Assembly (NCBI GenBank): GCA_027919835.1
Contig: JANVFP010000001.1
Location: 496,001 to 560,000 of the forward strand
Direction of reading: 5' to 3'
From: Lentinula raphanica
Taxonomy: Eukaryota; Basidiomycota; Agaricomycetes; Agaricales; Omphalotaceae
Length of the DNA: 64,000 nt
The notes below the pieces were generated by a model. It was not told where the DNA came from. It did no database searches and saw only the letters and a list, made by a program, of their open reading frames with translations. A program made the position numbers and the translations under genes. Below are positions 11,501 through 22,040 of this stretch, piece after piece. Position 1 is the first letter of the stretch. Every line of letters begins with the position of its first letter.

Positions 11501-13047
11501 ATTCTGTGGCTCAAGAAAGCTCAAGAGTCTACAGTTGGCATGTCCATATTGAATAGAATTCCCTTGCTTGTCAAGGGCTCTACTACCCTGCTAATTCGTT
11601 GTTTTCCGTAAACATTGGATAAACAATCTACGTCACTTCAGCGCTTCCTTCAGTGCTTCCTTCTCAAGCAAGCGCCTACCAGGCCCTACCTATCTCAACA
11701 TTCATCTTTTGGTTTCAGCCTCAACGGTCAACGCGGTCAACGTTAACGTTCAATGTAACATTCAATTTTCAACATTCAAGGAGCCTCAAGCAAGGGTTTT
11801 GCCACCAACAGGCGGCCTTTCTAGTCACCATAGTCATTGGGATTGATATCAGCTGGTGCATTATCTCCAATGTCTACTAACTCTTGCTCCTAAAATATTT
11901 CTTGAAGTATCATATGGATGTCTAAATTGTTGGTATACCCAAGAACCTCCAGCTTTTTCTGGCACTGGACGGTGTTGTACAGCCTTAAATAAACTCAGCT
12001 CATATAATTGTCACTTGTAACATTGTCATAATTTTTCAGTAGGTAGTTTTAGAAATGAAGAAACACAATATATGACATCTACACTTATTTCAAAATTTGA
12101 CAAAAGTTCAGATCCATCAATCAAATTCAGAAACTCAAGTGAATATGAGAAACCACATTCTGCTGCTTAGTTTTAGTATGTTTTACTCTATAAAATTTCT
12201 TAAACAAAGCATTGCTTGCTCAGTAAAAAAATTATTGCTTATAATTGGAGCTTATCAGCAATGTTTCAAAAACTTTTGGACTCAAACTCATACCATTATA
12301 TTTTTGAGCTTGAATTTAGAGCAGGACAATATATGTGTTGAGTTTTTGAATGGAATTTCGAGTCAAATTTGGGCTCAAGTGGCTCCTTGACTTGAAATAT
12401 TTTTGAAACGTGTGGTTAATAAGCCCTATTCTCTACCACATGAATTGTACTTTAGGTTGAACAGATTGCAGATATTTACATCAATAGTATTTCTACACAG
12501 TCTCCTTGCAAGGTCCAATTTAATCAATCTAATGTGACATGTCTAGCTTCATTGATTGAAAACTGGTACAAATCAGCTTTTGCATTGGATACATTGCTAC
12601 ACTATTGGGGTTGTTCTTATGGAGAATATCTACATAACATGTCTTCCTGATCCCCATAAAATTTTTGAATATTTTCTAAACCTTTCCTGATTTTTTCAGT
12701 ATTTTTCAGACATTTTTCAATATTTTTTGGGCCTTTACAGGCTCAAGTTGGCTGAGCTTTTGCTGAGTTGGCGCTTATCCCCATGCAAAAGAAGCGCCGA
12801 GTTGCTGACTAAATCAAAGGGAATTTTGCTGACTAAACCCAAGGAAGCGCCGGAATTGCTGACTAAAAATGACTAATATGCGGACTTTGAAAATAGATGA
12901 TTTATAGTATAGGATGTGACAGGTAGTGACAGGCATGACCACCCCCCGGGGCCATTTCCGGGACCCCCTCCGGGTTATCACAACTATTTGCAATAGGTAC
13001 CCGATAACTTATCAGTGTTTTTTACAAAAGCTTTACTGTATCCTGTG
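8544..13047. mobile_element. Giant palindromic element A2, carrying a 1.5-kb insert
   Basis: Left end CAGCTGATACTGTAAAAC, right end ...TTACTGTATCCTGTG, flanked by 7-bp duplications ACTTGGG at 8537-8543 and 13048-13054. The arms (about 8544-9890 and about 10200-11413 plus 12915-13047) are inverted copies. The loop around 9900-10190 is shared with A1 and A3. The right arm is interrupted at 11413/12915. Without the insert the element would be about 3.0 kb. It sits in exon 2 of the KDZ transposase gene; the reading frame joins cleanly (...KRSRVHLG/AGESGSTF...) when it and one ACTTGGG are removed. Confidence 0.9.
11414..12914. mobile_element. Unclassified 1.5-kb insertion in palindrome A2
   Basis: In A3 the right arm reads ...TAAGCCATATGTGACAGG without a break. 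In A2 this sequence is opened between ATA and TGTGAC, with about 1,501 bp of unrelated DNA inside. The insert starts CAAGCTCCTTTACCCG and ends near ...TTTATAGTATAGGA. No target duplication longer than 2 bp, terminal repeat or convincing ORF was found. Insertion between A and T recalls Helitrons, but the expected 5' TC and 3' CTRR ends are absent. The identity of this insert is unknown. Confidence 0.5.
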
Positions 13048-15670
13048 ACTTGGGAGCTGGAGAATCTGGGTCGACATTTGGAGACTCACCGAGTATTTTT
13101 GCCTCAGCACTCGAAACCTTTGGTAGTGGAGAAAACCCTTTTGTCAATGTCGACGACTCCACCAAGATCCAGAACGCGGAATTGCTAATTGGGACCGCGG
13201 CCGCTCGTGCGTCGAGACGATATCTCACATCTGTAAGTGGGATCATATTCTAGGAAAATTCTAATACTTACCGATTCTTGTTGTAGGACCAGCCCCTTCT
13301 CGAATGGAAGGCGGTCGCGGACGACTACCTTGCGGAGATGATCAGAAACGAAGGACGCGGCGATGGAAATTTGGAGACTTGTTTCCGCTGTCAAAAATCC
13401 TCAAAGGAACGAACTCCACTCTTTCGATGCATGGACTGCTTTCCCGAAGATTTGGTCTGTGAAAGTTGCTGCAGAGAGTTACACGAATTTTGTCCATTGG
13501 ATGTAGTCGAGGTGAGTTCAATTATTTTCTGGAGGGTTTCGCTCAGTCACAAATCGCTCTGTGTGTTCAGAAATGGAACGGAAACTTTTTCGAGCGAATT
13601 TCATTGAAAGCAATTGGAGTATCTGTACAACTTGGTCATAAAGCCCGTTCCATGTGCCCTAATCCAAAGATAGTTGAAAACTTCACTGTCATTCATGTAA
13701 ATGGGATTCATACCGTGCGTCTTCAATATTGCGGGTGCCCCAATCAACTGTTGGCTGGTGATTGGTGGCAGCAACTCCTTCGCCGCCGTTGGTTTCCAGC
13801 GACCCACATCGACCCTCAAACCGCGGCTACATACTGAGTGATGAATATGTTTCATGTCCTCACTCTTCAAGGAAAAGTAACAACGTATGACTTCTATGCT
13901 GGCCTAGAAAAGATGACGGACAATGCGGCTTTGATCAGTTTACCTGTGAGTGAGATGACATACCTGAGGCCATCTAGTCTTAATGAAGGTTTTCACAGGA
14001 TCGATACCGCAGTTTTTCACGGATGATGAAAGAATGGAGACACCTGAAGATGGCCAAACGGTCGGGTCGTGGAAATGATGCCAAACGAACTCTTGCGGAA
14101 ACAAGCAACGGGGAAATGGGGATAAGATGTCCAGCTTGTCCTCGACCAGATGTAAACCTACCAGCAAATTGGAGAGAAGCACCCGTAAAGAAAAGGTATG
14201 TGACCGTGATACTCCATGACGACTGCCAGGATGCTTGTTGAACTTCATGTCTCGAGGTATCTATATTGGATCTTCTTCGCCATTGATGCTTGTTTCCGTT
14301 TGAAACGACGCTTGGTATCTTCAGAGGCCCGGGATCCTGACCTTGATGTTGGAGGGTCATATTTTACTGAGGATGGACTGTTTCGGGAGTATCTTCGAGA
14401 GGTAACAGACCAGCACGAAGTAAGTGATCATGTTCGCGGTGAATATCATGTGACTGACTTAGTCAGATGTCGACATGTACAGGACTTTCGGCATTGGATC
14501 ACGCAAACACCAAGCACTCTCGAGGCTACGCTACCACAGGCATTGGAATTGGAGTATGTGCGCGGCATGAGTTTATACAGCTCAACGGAGCAGTAGATCT
14601 TCAGAAAGGAGAGAGGTATGTGTTGATCTTCACTCATATTTCTCTGGTTGTCTAATTCCGTGTTTCGATAGATACGCCAATATGGATTATGCTTTCGGTT
14701 CACTTCTACGCCATCATCATCCCTCGCTCACTAAAATCGTCTCCTACGACATTGCCTGTCAATGGTATAAAAACGTTGTTCGTCGCGTGAAATCACTACC
14801 CTCGCTGGTCGCGTGTGACCTCGGAATTCAAAAGATCAAGTTTGCAATACCAAAACTTCATATTCATGGTCATCAGTTGTCTTGCCAACTCAATTTTTCC
14901 CTCAATTGGCTTCGAGGAGCAGGAAGAACTGACGGTGAAGGAGTCGAACGGCCATGGGCACACTTGGGTCCAATGGCTAGCAGCACACGCAATATGGGGC
15001 CAGGGTCGCGTCACGGAACGATAAATGATCATTTCGGACATTGGAACTGGGTGAAGCTGATTGGGCTAGGTTCGTAGCTTCTATCGCTATGCTATTGTCC
15101 AATGTTACTCATCAACCTCGATAATCTAGGAGTTCTATTGCGTAAACGACACCAAGTTGCGTTGAAAGAATTCGAAAGCCAGAACGACTCTCTCAAGGAA
15201 TTCACAAGAGGCAAAGGTGTTGAAACCAAGGATTGGAAGAAGAGAATAGAGGATTGGGAAGAAGATCAGGACAGGCCAGAAGCAGAACAAACAGTTGCGA
15301 ACCCATATGAACTACCAAAATCAGGTATGTTATTCTGTCTCGATCCCAAATAGCGTTTGTTTGACAACGAATTTCATAGGCTTGATGGAGCATGACGTTC
15401 GGTTGAGACTTGCAGAGGAGGAGGCACGACAAGCACAGAACGGCTCCTTCTCGTTACACGAAGTCGGCCCAACAGCCTTCATATCCCAGCTCTTGGAATT
15501 GGAGGACCAGCAGTAAGTCTGCCTTGCGCTAATCAGATATCTTGGATTGATTGAGGTTTTTCTCAGACGAAGCCTCCTACTCGATATAGCTGCAAATTCA
15601 TTCGAAACAGCAAGCCAAAAAACATCGTTAATGGAGCGTCGGACAAAGCTTATGCGTCTTATGGGTCGTA

Positions 15671-15894
15671 CATCAGGAAAAATCTATCTAGGCCCAGGTT
15701 GCCTGGAGACACCCCCAAAATTCCAGGCAGTTTCAAGTTCTTGAAATGATTTTAAGTCAACTTTATGTCTTCAGGCTTACCTGAGTTGCTTTGAAAATCT
15801 TTGGAAATCTTTGAGAATCTCTGGGAAGCCTAGGAAGCCTAAGCTTTTGGGGGGTGTCTCTAGGCTCTCTGGACCCAAGGTATTTTTCCTGATG
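15671..15894. mobile_element. MITE with CATCAGGAAAAAT ends (copy 1)
   Basis: A 224-bp insertion with terminal inverted repeats CATCAGGAAAAAT / ATTTTTCCTGATG and a TA duplication on both sides (15669-15670, 15895-15896). The interior has an imperfect inverted repeat of GGTTGCCTGGAGACACCCCC type. It interrupts the KDZ transposase coding exon between Gly-Arg and Ile; excision of the element with one TA restores LMGRIRSIQALYMPVA. The same ends occur at 50440, 54351 and 55083 with different 2-bp duplications. Confidence 0.85.
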
Positions 15895-16975
15895 TATCCG
15901 TTCTATCCAGGCGTTGTACATGCCCGTCGCTATTCAAATTCTTGGACAACGCACGGTCGAAGGCGAGGAACACGTCGAAGCCATACCTATCATTTTCCCT
16001 TCAAATCTTTCCGTCGAGGAACGTTCGAGTGGATGTCACAAAGATCTTGCAAAGATTGAGGAGCAGTTGCGTGATGCGCAAATCCGCGGCGCGCTCGATA
16101 GTCTTCGCAACCACCTCCACATGAAAAGCCGACTCCTTACCTACCGAAAATCAAACATCAAAGCTCAGGCGATGATCACGAAATCACAAGCTCTTCTCAA
16201 GCGAAACCAGAAACATATCGATTCCGATTCGCATAGGTACAAGGCAGCATGGTCATCTCTAGAACGTCTTCGCGGAGCGGGTAATAGCGGTTGGAACAGG
16301 TTGCGGCCTTCGGACGTGAGGATGATGGATGGAGGTGAAGATCGAGCATTAGGCATGGCACGAAAACAGGTTGGTAAGAAGAAACAGGCTGCAGAGGCTG
16401 CTGCAAACGCATCGACATCGGACGAGTTGGACCTACGTACCACAGACACTCAAGACGTAGAAGAAGTCGATGATGGTACGGCGTTGCAACGGGCTCGAAA
16501 CGGCGTTGGGGAAGGCTTTCGGGAAACATCGTGGATCTGGAAGGAGGGCGGGAACGGAAATCTAATCGACGATCAAGCTTTGGAGGAGTTCATCCGTGTC
16601 GAGTGGAGTAAGTCATTCAGTCGAGTGCAGAGATGGAAGGAAGAGTTGGGGCTTCTTGAGGAGGAGAAACGTCGAGTTCTTGTGTCTCTGGAACATGAAG
16701 CGAAGCAATGGGAAGGGCGGCAAGAGTATGCAGGTCCCCTGGCTGCAAAAGTGGATACTATTCATCTGGAAGGAGCTCGAGCATACGCTCTTTCGCAGGC
16801 GCATCTATATCGTCAGATTGCAAACAACTTTTACAGGCTATGGAACTTATTGGAGAGAGAGGAGAACGGCGACGAAGGGGCGGGGGAGATGGATTCGGCT
16901 TCGGAGGAGGAGGAGGAGGACGAGGCGGGTATTCTCGGAGAGGACAATATGGCGGACATTCCGGATGATGAATAA

Positions 16976-17235
16976 ATACAGTTATATTACAAATATATGT
17001 TTTATTTGCTATGTTTTCCGAAATTCTACGCGATCTATGTTTTAATGGGCCCGTATGCACAAGAATGTACGGTAATCTTAGGAAATACAGCTGCCGAGGT
17101 GCCGAAAGGGGAGCTGCCTAATGGTTATGCATAACAGGGATGCCGAAGTGCCGCTAGAAGCGCCCCACTATAGGTTTTGGGTGGGTGGGCGACTGCCCCA
17201 CTGTTATGCAAAACTAGCCTCAGGCAGTTACCCTT
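16976..17235. other. Intergenic gap between KDZ and TET/JBP genes
   Basis: No gene is seen. The stretch holds the probable KDZ 3' untranslated region (AT-rich just after the stop) and the likely promoter of the downstream gene. No repeat or element end was recognised. Confidence 0.4.
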
Positions 17236-19999
17236 ATGTTACGCATAAGAGCTACAGCTACGGGTGCATTTACGCTGAAGACGCCATTGCAACCCCCTCC
17301 CAACGCCGACATGACTCGCTGTCACCCTCAACAGATACTCTATCGAATACGTGCATACTATGTCGTGGTTGTGACACACATAGCTGGTAACGTTGATATC
17401 AAAAGCCCCACTCCCACCCTTGACCATCCCTCAACCCCTTCATCTCCTGAAGAATCCGAGATGACAGAGACGGAGATGACAAAGATGACGAAGGCGAAGA
17501 TGAAGGTGAAGACCACGAAGACGAAGACAACAACGAAGATGACGACGACGAAGACGGACGAAGACAAAGACAAAGAGGAAGATGACGAAGATGACGAAGA
17601 CGGAGACGAGAGAGACGGAGATGACGAAGATGGAGACGATGAAGATGGAGACGACGAGGATGGAGACGACAGAGACGAAGACGGAGTTGACGGAGATGAA
17701 GACGGAGTTGACGGAGACGGAGACGGAGACGACAGAGATGAAGTCGGAGAAGGAGAAGGTAACTGCGCTTCGTTCCAACTTCGGGTCACTTGCTCACTTC
17801 GATTCTCAGGTCTTCGAAACACTACAATGTCGCACTAGCTCAAGAATATGAGGAGATGCTCTATTCACAACCTGTTTCATCTCCTCCATCCGAAGATGCC
17901 TTTTCAAAGTTGTGCCGCATTGCTAAACTTCCCACAAAAATGTATGTGTTGACGCGCTCATAGAAACCAATGCTCACTTTTCCGGCCAGAGCACCATATT
18001 CAATGCCTTGTGCAAGTCAACCAATGGATACCGAGTGCTCTGGGGTCCTCAGGCCTCATCCCTCAGCTCTGACATCCTACTCTGTTCATGCCACTGCACA
18101 AGTCAATGTGCAGGGTGCTACGGGCGTTCATGCCTGTTCTCATTTGTGAGCCTTGTGTGAGTCAACACACAAGTGCTCTGGGGCGCTCAAGCCCCAGTTT
18201 TCAAATCCTCCCTCGTTCGTTAGCATTGTGCGGATCAACGCACAAGTGCTCTGGGGCGCTCAAGCCCCAGTTTTTAAATCCTCCTGTGTCCTGCACAAGT
18301 CAATGTGCAGGTGCTATGGGCACTCATGCCCTTTCTTGTTCATTAGCCTTGTGCGAATCAACGCACAAGTGCTCCGGGGCACTCAAGCCCCGGTTCTCTG
18401 ATCCTCCTGTGTCCTGCACAAGTCAATGTGCAGGTGCTATGGGTGCTCAAGCCCTTTCTCGTTCACTAGCCTTGAATCAACGCACAAGTGCTCTAGGGCG
18501 CTCAAGCCCCAGTTTTCAAACCCTCCTGTGTCCTGCACAAGTCAATGTGCAGGTGCTATGGGCGCTCATGCCCTTTCTCATTTGTTAGCCTTGTGCGATT
18601 CAATCCACAAGTGCTGGAGATTGTGTTGTTCAGAAAATAAGTACTCGATGTATGTAAAGTTGGTGATATGGGTGCGTTGAGGACTACAACTTTAGGGTTC
18701 TAACCCTAACCCCAACCAATACCATTACTCGTTGGACTCAGTTGATATACATCTTCCACAAGGTCACCCATATGTGATTCATTGGACATGTTCAACCAAG
18801 TAATGAACCTCCTTGAGAGGTTTATGTCTGAACATGAGTATGGTTTCAGCTCGAATCTTGTGGAATGACAACAAATCTTGTTTCATCATTATAGCTTGGC
18901 TCATTCAAGATGGAAAGCACTTGACATCCGGAGGATAGGGATGTCAATTTGCGAAGCACTTGAAAACAGAGGTGCTATGCTTTTCATTAACACCCATTAT
19001 CAGAAATTAACCAGTCATAGTGAAACTACATTGCTCAGCTGAAGCAATAGCCTCCCTAGATCACAATAAACGAAGAGCTCTTATCCAAACATCTCTAGGA
19101 AATATTACTGAGGCTTGTGTCGTAACTGATTGCAATGACATTGCTTTGGTGTACTATTTCCCCAAGATTCTGAGCTTCAAAACCCAGGTAACTTTTATTG
19201 AAGAGTAGGTTTCTCGTTCTAACTTCAAGAACTAGCAGGATATATTCAACGCCACCTCATTTGTTGGTACAAAACTCTACAAGAGTCTAGTTCCCGAAAC
19301 AAAAAAACCCTCTTGGCGTGTCAATGAACAAAACTTTCTTTCAGTCAAGCACCAGAAAGTATCACCTGGCTGTGTCAATTTTTCCCCCGGCTGGCTGGCA
19401 CAAGGTCACCATGTGCGATTACTTACCCTTGTATATATACCAGTACTTACCATCTGGGACAGACGTTGAATTACCCCCTCAAACCCTCCGTCAGTCTTCA
19501 TGAAGGAAACCTTCAAGAGATTACAGCAGTAAAATCTTGGCTTGATCAAATCGAGCCCATTCAGCTGCTTTCCAATCTTCTTCTTGCTCTTCTCCATCCA
19601 GAACTTTATACAGCAGGCCGGGAAGTCCTTTCCTACTTGCGGTCTCAAGTCACAGAAACGCAGGAATGGGCCAGAGAATGGCAGTCGGCCTTTACTTGCC
19701 TATGTGTTTTATCTTCTCGCATTTCCCCTCCTCACCGCGACGGTCATGGGGATCCGAAATACTTCGATATTCTTTTCAACCTAGGATTCAGCGAAGGAGC
19801 GGAGCTTCATATTGAAGAACTCGAGGCTACGTTTCAGTATACTCCTGGGACAGCAGTTCTTTTTTCTGGTAAACTCTGGACACATGCAGTCCCTAAATGG
19901 CAAGGAGGGGAGCGAGTTGTGTATGCATATTTCATGAGACCCGAAGTCTTAGGCCGCTTTCTTGGCTCTCCAGTTGGTTGGGCTCACCTTCCTTGGTGA
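17236..19999 (+). pseudogene. TET/JBP-family 2-oxoglutarate/Fe(II) dioxygenase, probably degraded
   Basis: The C-terminal exon (19466-19999) carries the double-stranded beta-helix signature: HRDGHGDPKYFDILFNLG with the H-x-D iron ligands, then GTAVLFSGKLWTHAVPKW with the distal His, then Arg in GGERVVYAYFMRPEVLG for 2-oxoglutarate binding. Upstream exons include DIFNATSFVGTKLYKSLVPE and VSPGCVNFSPGWLAQ, which match the region before the catalytic core in mushroom TET/JBP proteins. The N-terminal part (from about 17236) is a Met/Lys/Thr then Asp/Glu/Gly-rich tract, followed by SSKHYNVALAQEYEEMLYSQ. The family oxidises 5-methylcytosine (TET) or thymine (JBP) and in basidiomycetes is linked to KDZ elements, as here. 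Damage: a tandem-repeat expansion (18094-18620) that breaks the frame and stops near 18936 and 19010. The catalytic exon itself is intact. Start and middle exons are uncertain. Confidence 0.75.
18094..18620. repeat. Tandem repeat, about 120-bp unit, within the TET/JBP gene
   Basis: The phrase CTGCACAAGTCAATGTGCAG recurs at about 18094, 18291, 18414 and 18533, and GCACAAGTGCTCTGGGGCGC-type phrases recur between them. The unit is about 119-123 bp and made of two related halves. Each half holds a short inverted repeat (TGCACAAG...). The unit length is not a multiple of three, so the array breaks the reading frame of the gene it sits in. Confidence 0.85.
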
Positions 20000-20211
20000 T
20001 GGTTTTTCTCGGCAATACAGATTAACAAGAAATGATTTATATACATTGTGCACAACATAGATTGATACATTGGAAAGGTATTCTTTGTCGGTGCCATTAT
20101 TAGTCAGAGAAAAACTAAAGTAAGTCAAAGTAGAAAGATGAAGATGTTTTCGCAATGATAACTGCGAAATTACAAGATAAAGCTAATCTTTCCGTAAACA
20201 CTCGAACATGT

Positions 20212-21390
20212 TCACTTTTTCTGAGACAATAAAAAAGCAAGTTGGGAGCCAAACTTACCCATATCTTCGTCTTCATCACTGCTATCCACAACAAGGACTT
20301 CGCTACGGTCAACTTCTTTGCCTTTTCCTTTTGATACCGGAGCTTTGCCACCTTTGGTCAGGGGAAGCTTTGGCTCTGCGTCAGAGTCCGAGATCAAGAT
20401 AGGGGAGTGAATTCTAGTGCGAGAAACTTCTTTGGCCGTCCCCTTTGAAGCCAAAGCTTGGTAGCTTTTGGTTGGCGAGGGATCAGAATCAGAGTCCAAG
20501 ATCAAGATAGGGGAGTGGATTCTAGTGCGAGAAACTTCTTTGGCCTTCCCCTTTGATCCCAAAGCTTGGTAGCTTTTGGTTGGCGAGGGATCGGAATCAG
20601 AGTCCGGGATCAAAATCGGAGAAGGCGCCTGGCACAAGTCCTTATGAATATCAACATGATGAGGATGAATTGGGTGCAGGTGGTGCATTGCTGGAAGAGT
20701 TGCTGGACCTGAGAGCCAGAGAGGCCATAGACGCGGAGTAGCATCCAAAGAGCAACATGGCTATCGTCGATAGTTGGGGGAGGAGGAAGTTGGGCAATAG
20801 CAGGACAGCTCTCGGTACGATGGGTAGTGACCATGTCTGCGCGAACATATAAAGTGCAACCATTGCAGAGATACAACAATCTCTCGACCACAGTTGTGGT
20901 CATTCCTATACCCTTGAGGCTCTCACCCCAGGATGCGTCAAAGTGAAGTCAAGGAACCTCTTCCTTTTCAACTATATTCTTGAGACGTCGCAGGTCTAGT
21001 CAAAGTAAACTTGTTAGAATGATTATCTTCCAATCAATATCAATGCAACTCACTCAAAGGCTTCAAATTGGGATGCCCACAAGTAATAGCACTACCAGAA
21101 GGAGGACCTCCAGGAGAAGGACCCCCGGAAGTAGATGTGCTGGGCAATGGATTGATTTGTGGCCAACGCCTCACAGGGCGGGTGCTATGTTTTGGTGGTG
21201 GAGGGGATGGCAAAACCAGTTGCTGGCGCCAGCTCTTGAATTGAGGCAACGGCGAAGACAAGGGAACTGGGAATTGGAAGCTGTCAGATAAGAAGAAGAT
21301 ATATTGTAGAAAACATACCCAGCTGCATTTTGCGGGGTTCACTAGCACACCTTTTCTTGATTTCAGTAAAGACATCGAGTTCTCCGACAT
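20212..21390 (-). CDS. Ser/Asp-rich hypothetical protein with tandem 36-residue repeats
   Basis: Minus-strand gene. The probable start at 21390 gives MSENSMSLLKSRKGVLVNPA. A Pro/Ser-rich exon follows (about 21285-21050), then an exon from 20903 (MTTTVVERLLYLCNGCTLYV) with paired Cys motifs (CNGC, then CTTC) that could bind zinc. The last part has three copies of a unit containing SPILIPDSDSDPSPTKSYQA and SKGKAKEVSRTRIH, and ends DSSDEDEDMGKFGSQLAFLL. The Cys-containing and repeat-containing frames differ by one, so an intron or a frameshift lies near 20650-20750. Exon 1/2 splicing is also uncertain. Function unknown; the acidic SDSD motifs resemble SUMO-interacting or casein-kinase-site segments (inference). 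Palindrome B1 starts 48 bp upstream of the ATG, so its promoter has been displaced. Confidence 0.45.
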
Positions 21391-21529
21391 TTTCTAGGTG
21401 GCGTTTGCCAGCACTTCCTCGACTAGAACCAGGCTGGCACTTCAGGCACCCTTAAATCCTGCCGACTTAGGGGGGATTACCCATCAAATACCCGTACCTA
21501 ATGGGGGGGATTACCGGGCAATTACCCAA

Positions 21530-22040
21530 TGGGTATTACCCAGTCTGGGTAATACCCTGCCTCTAGTGCCAGGGGTCCTTGTCAGGTATTACCCAAGTTG
21601 GTAATACCTTACCAGTATATAATCATACTGCAATTGGTCAGTGCATGTAGTATGAGGCTTTTATGCATAGTCATATGCAGTATCTTAGCTCACAATTCTT
21701 TGTAAAATCAAAATACCACTTTCTATGGGTAATACCATCAATGGGTAATACCACTCACTAGGAATTTCATTGATAGGCAGAAGGCTGCCACTGAAAGATA
21801 ATACCAAGGATGGGTAATACCTTAGCTGGGTAATACCTTAGCTGGGTAATACCATTGGGTAATACCACCATTGGGTATTACCTTAGCTGGGTATTACCTT
21901 AGCTGGGTAATACCACCATTGGGTATTACCTTAACTGGGTATTACCATAGTTGGGTAATACCATTAGATGGTAATACCACCATTGGGTATTACCTTAGCT
22001 GGGTATTACCATAGTTGGGTAATACCATTAGGTGGGTAAT
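21530..22040. repeat. Subterminal GGTAATACC array, left arm of B1
   Basis: Around twenty copies of GGGTAATACC or its complement GGTATTACCC, singly or in pairs, spaced roughly 10-40 bp. The 9-mer GGTAATACC is nearly self-complementary. Its density at the element ends suggests transposase binding sites; that is an inference. Confidence 0.8.

Larger units (their letters stand above)
8297..16975 (+). pseudogene. KDZ (Kyakuja-Dileera-Zisupton) transposase, disrupted
   Basis: Exon 1 is 8297-8315 and exon 2 starts at 8372 (YWHEVQKSEASRHCPPSPPY). Exon 2 is split by palindrome A2 and resumes after 13054. The CxC2 zinc cluster follows (CFRCQKSSKERTPLFRCMDC, then CESCCRELHEF). The putative DDE residues are D in FFAIDACFRLKRR, D in IVSYDIACQWYKN and E in TDGEGVERPWAHLGP. 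A coiled-coil, acidic C-terminus ends at 16975. KDZ transposases are cut-and-paste enzymes expanded in basidiomycetes. Three lesions are visible: palindrome A2 (8544-13047), TGA at 13835-13837 (QTAATY*VMNMFHVLTL), and a MITE at 15671-15894. Removing either insertion with one target copy restores the frame. The CDS is otherwise well preserved, so inactivation looks recent. The following TET/JBP gene fits the known KDZ-TET association in fungi. Confidence 0.88.

Noticed and set aside
11653..11880. 75-residue frame in the 1.5-kb insert
   Set aside because: No motif, no splice context and a composition typical of random AT-rich DNA.
11414..12914. Helitron assignment for the insert
   Set aside because: The A/T target fits, but the 5' TC, the 3' CTRR and the terminal hairpin are not visible.
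17358..17822. Ser-rich and Val-rich minus-strand frames
   Set aside because: They are complements of the acidic GAC/GAT/GAG tract of the gene on the plus strand.
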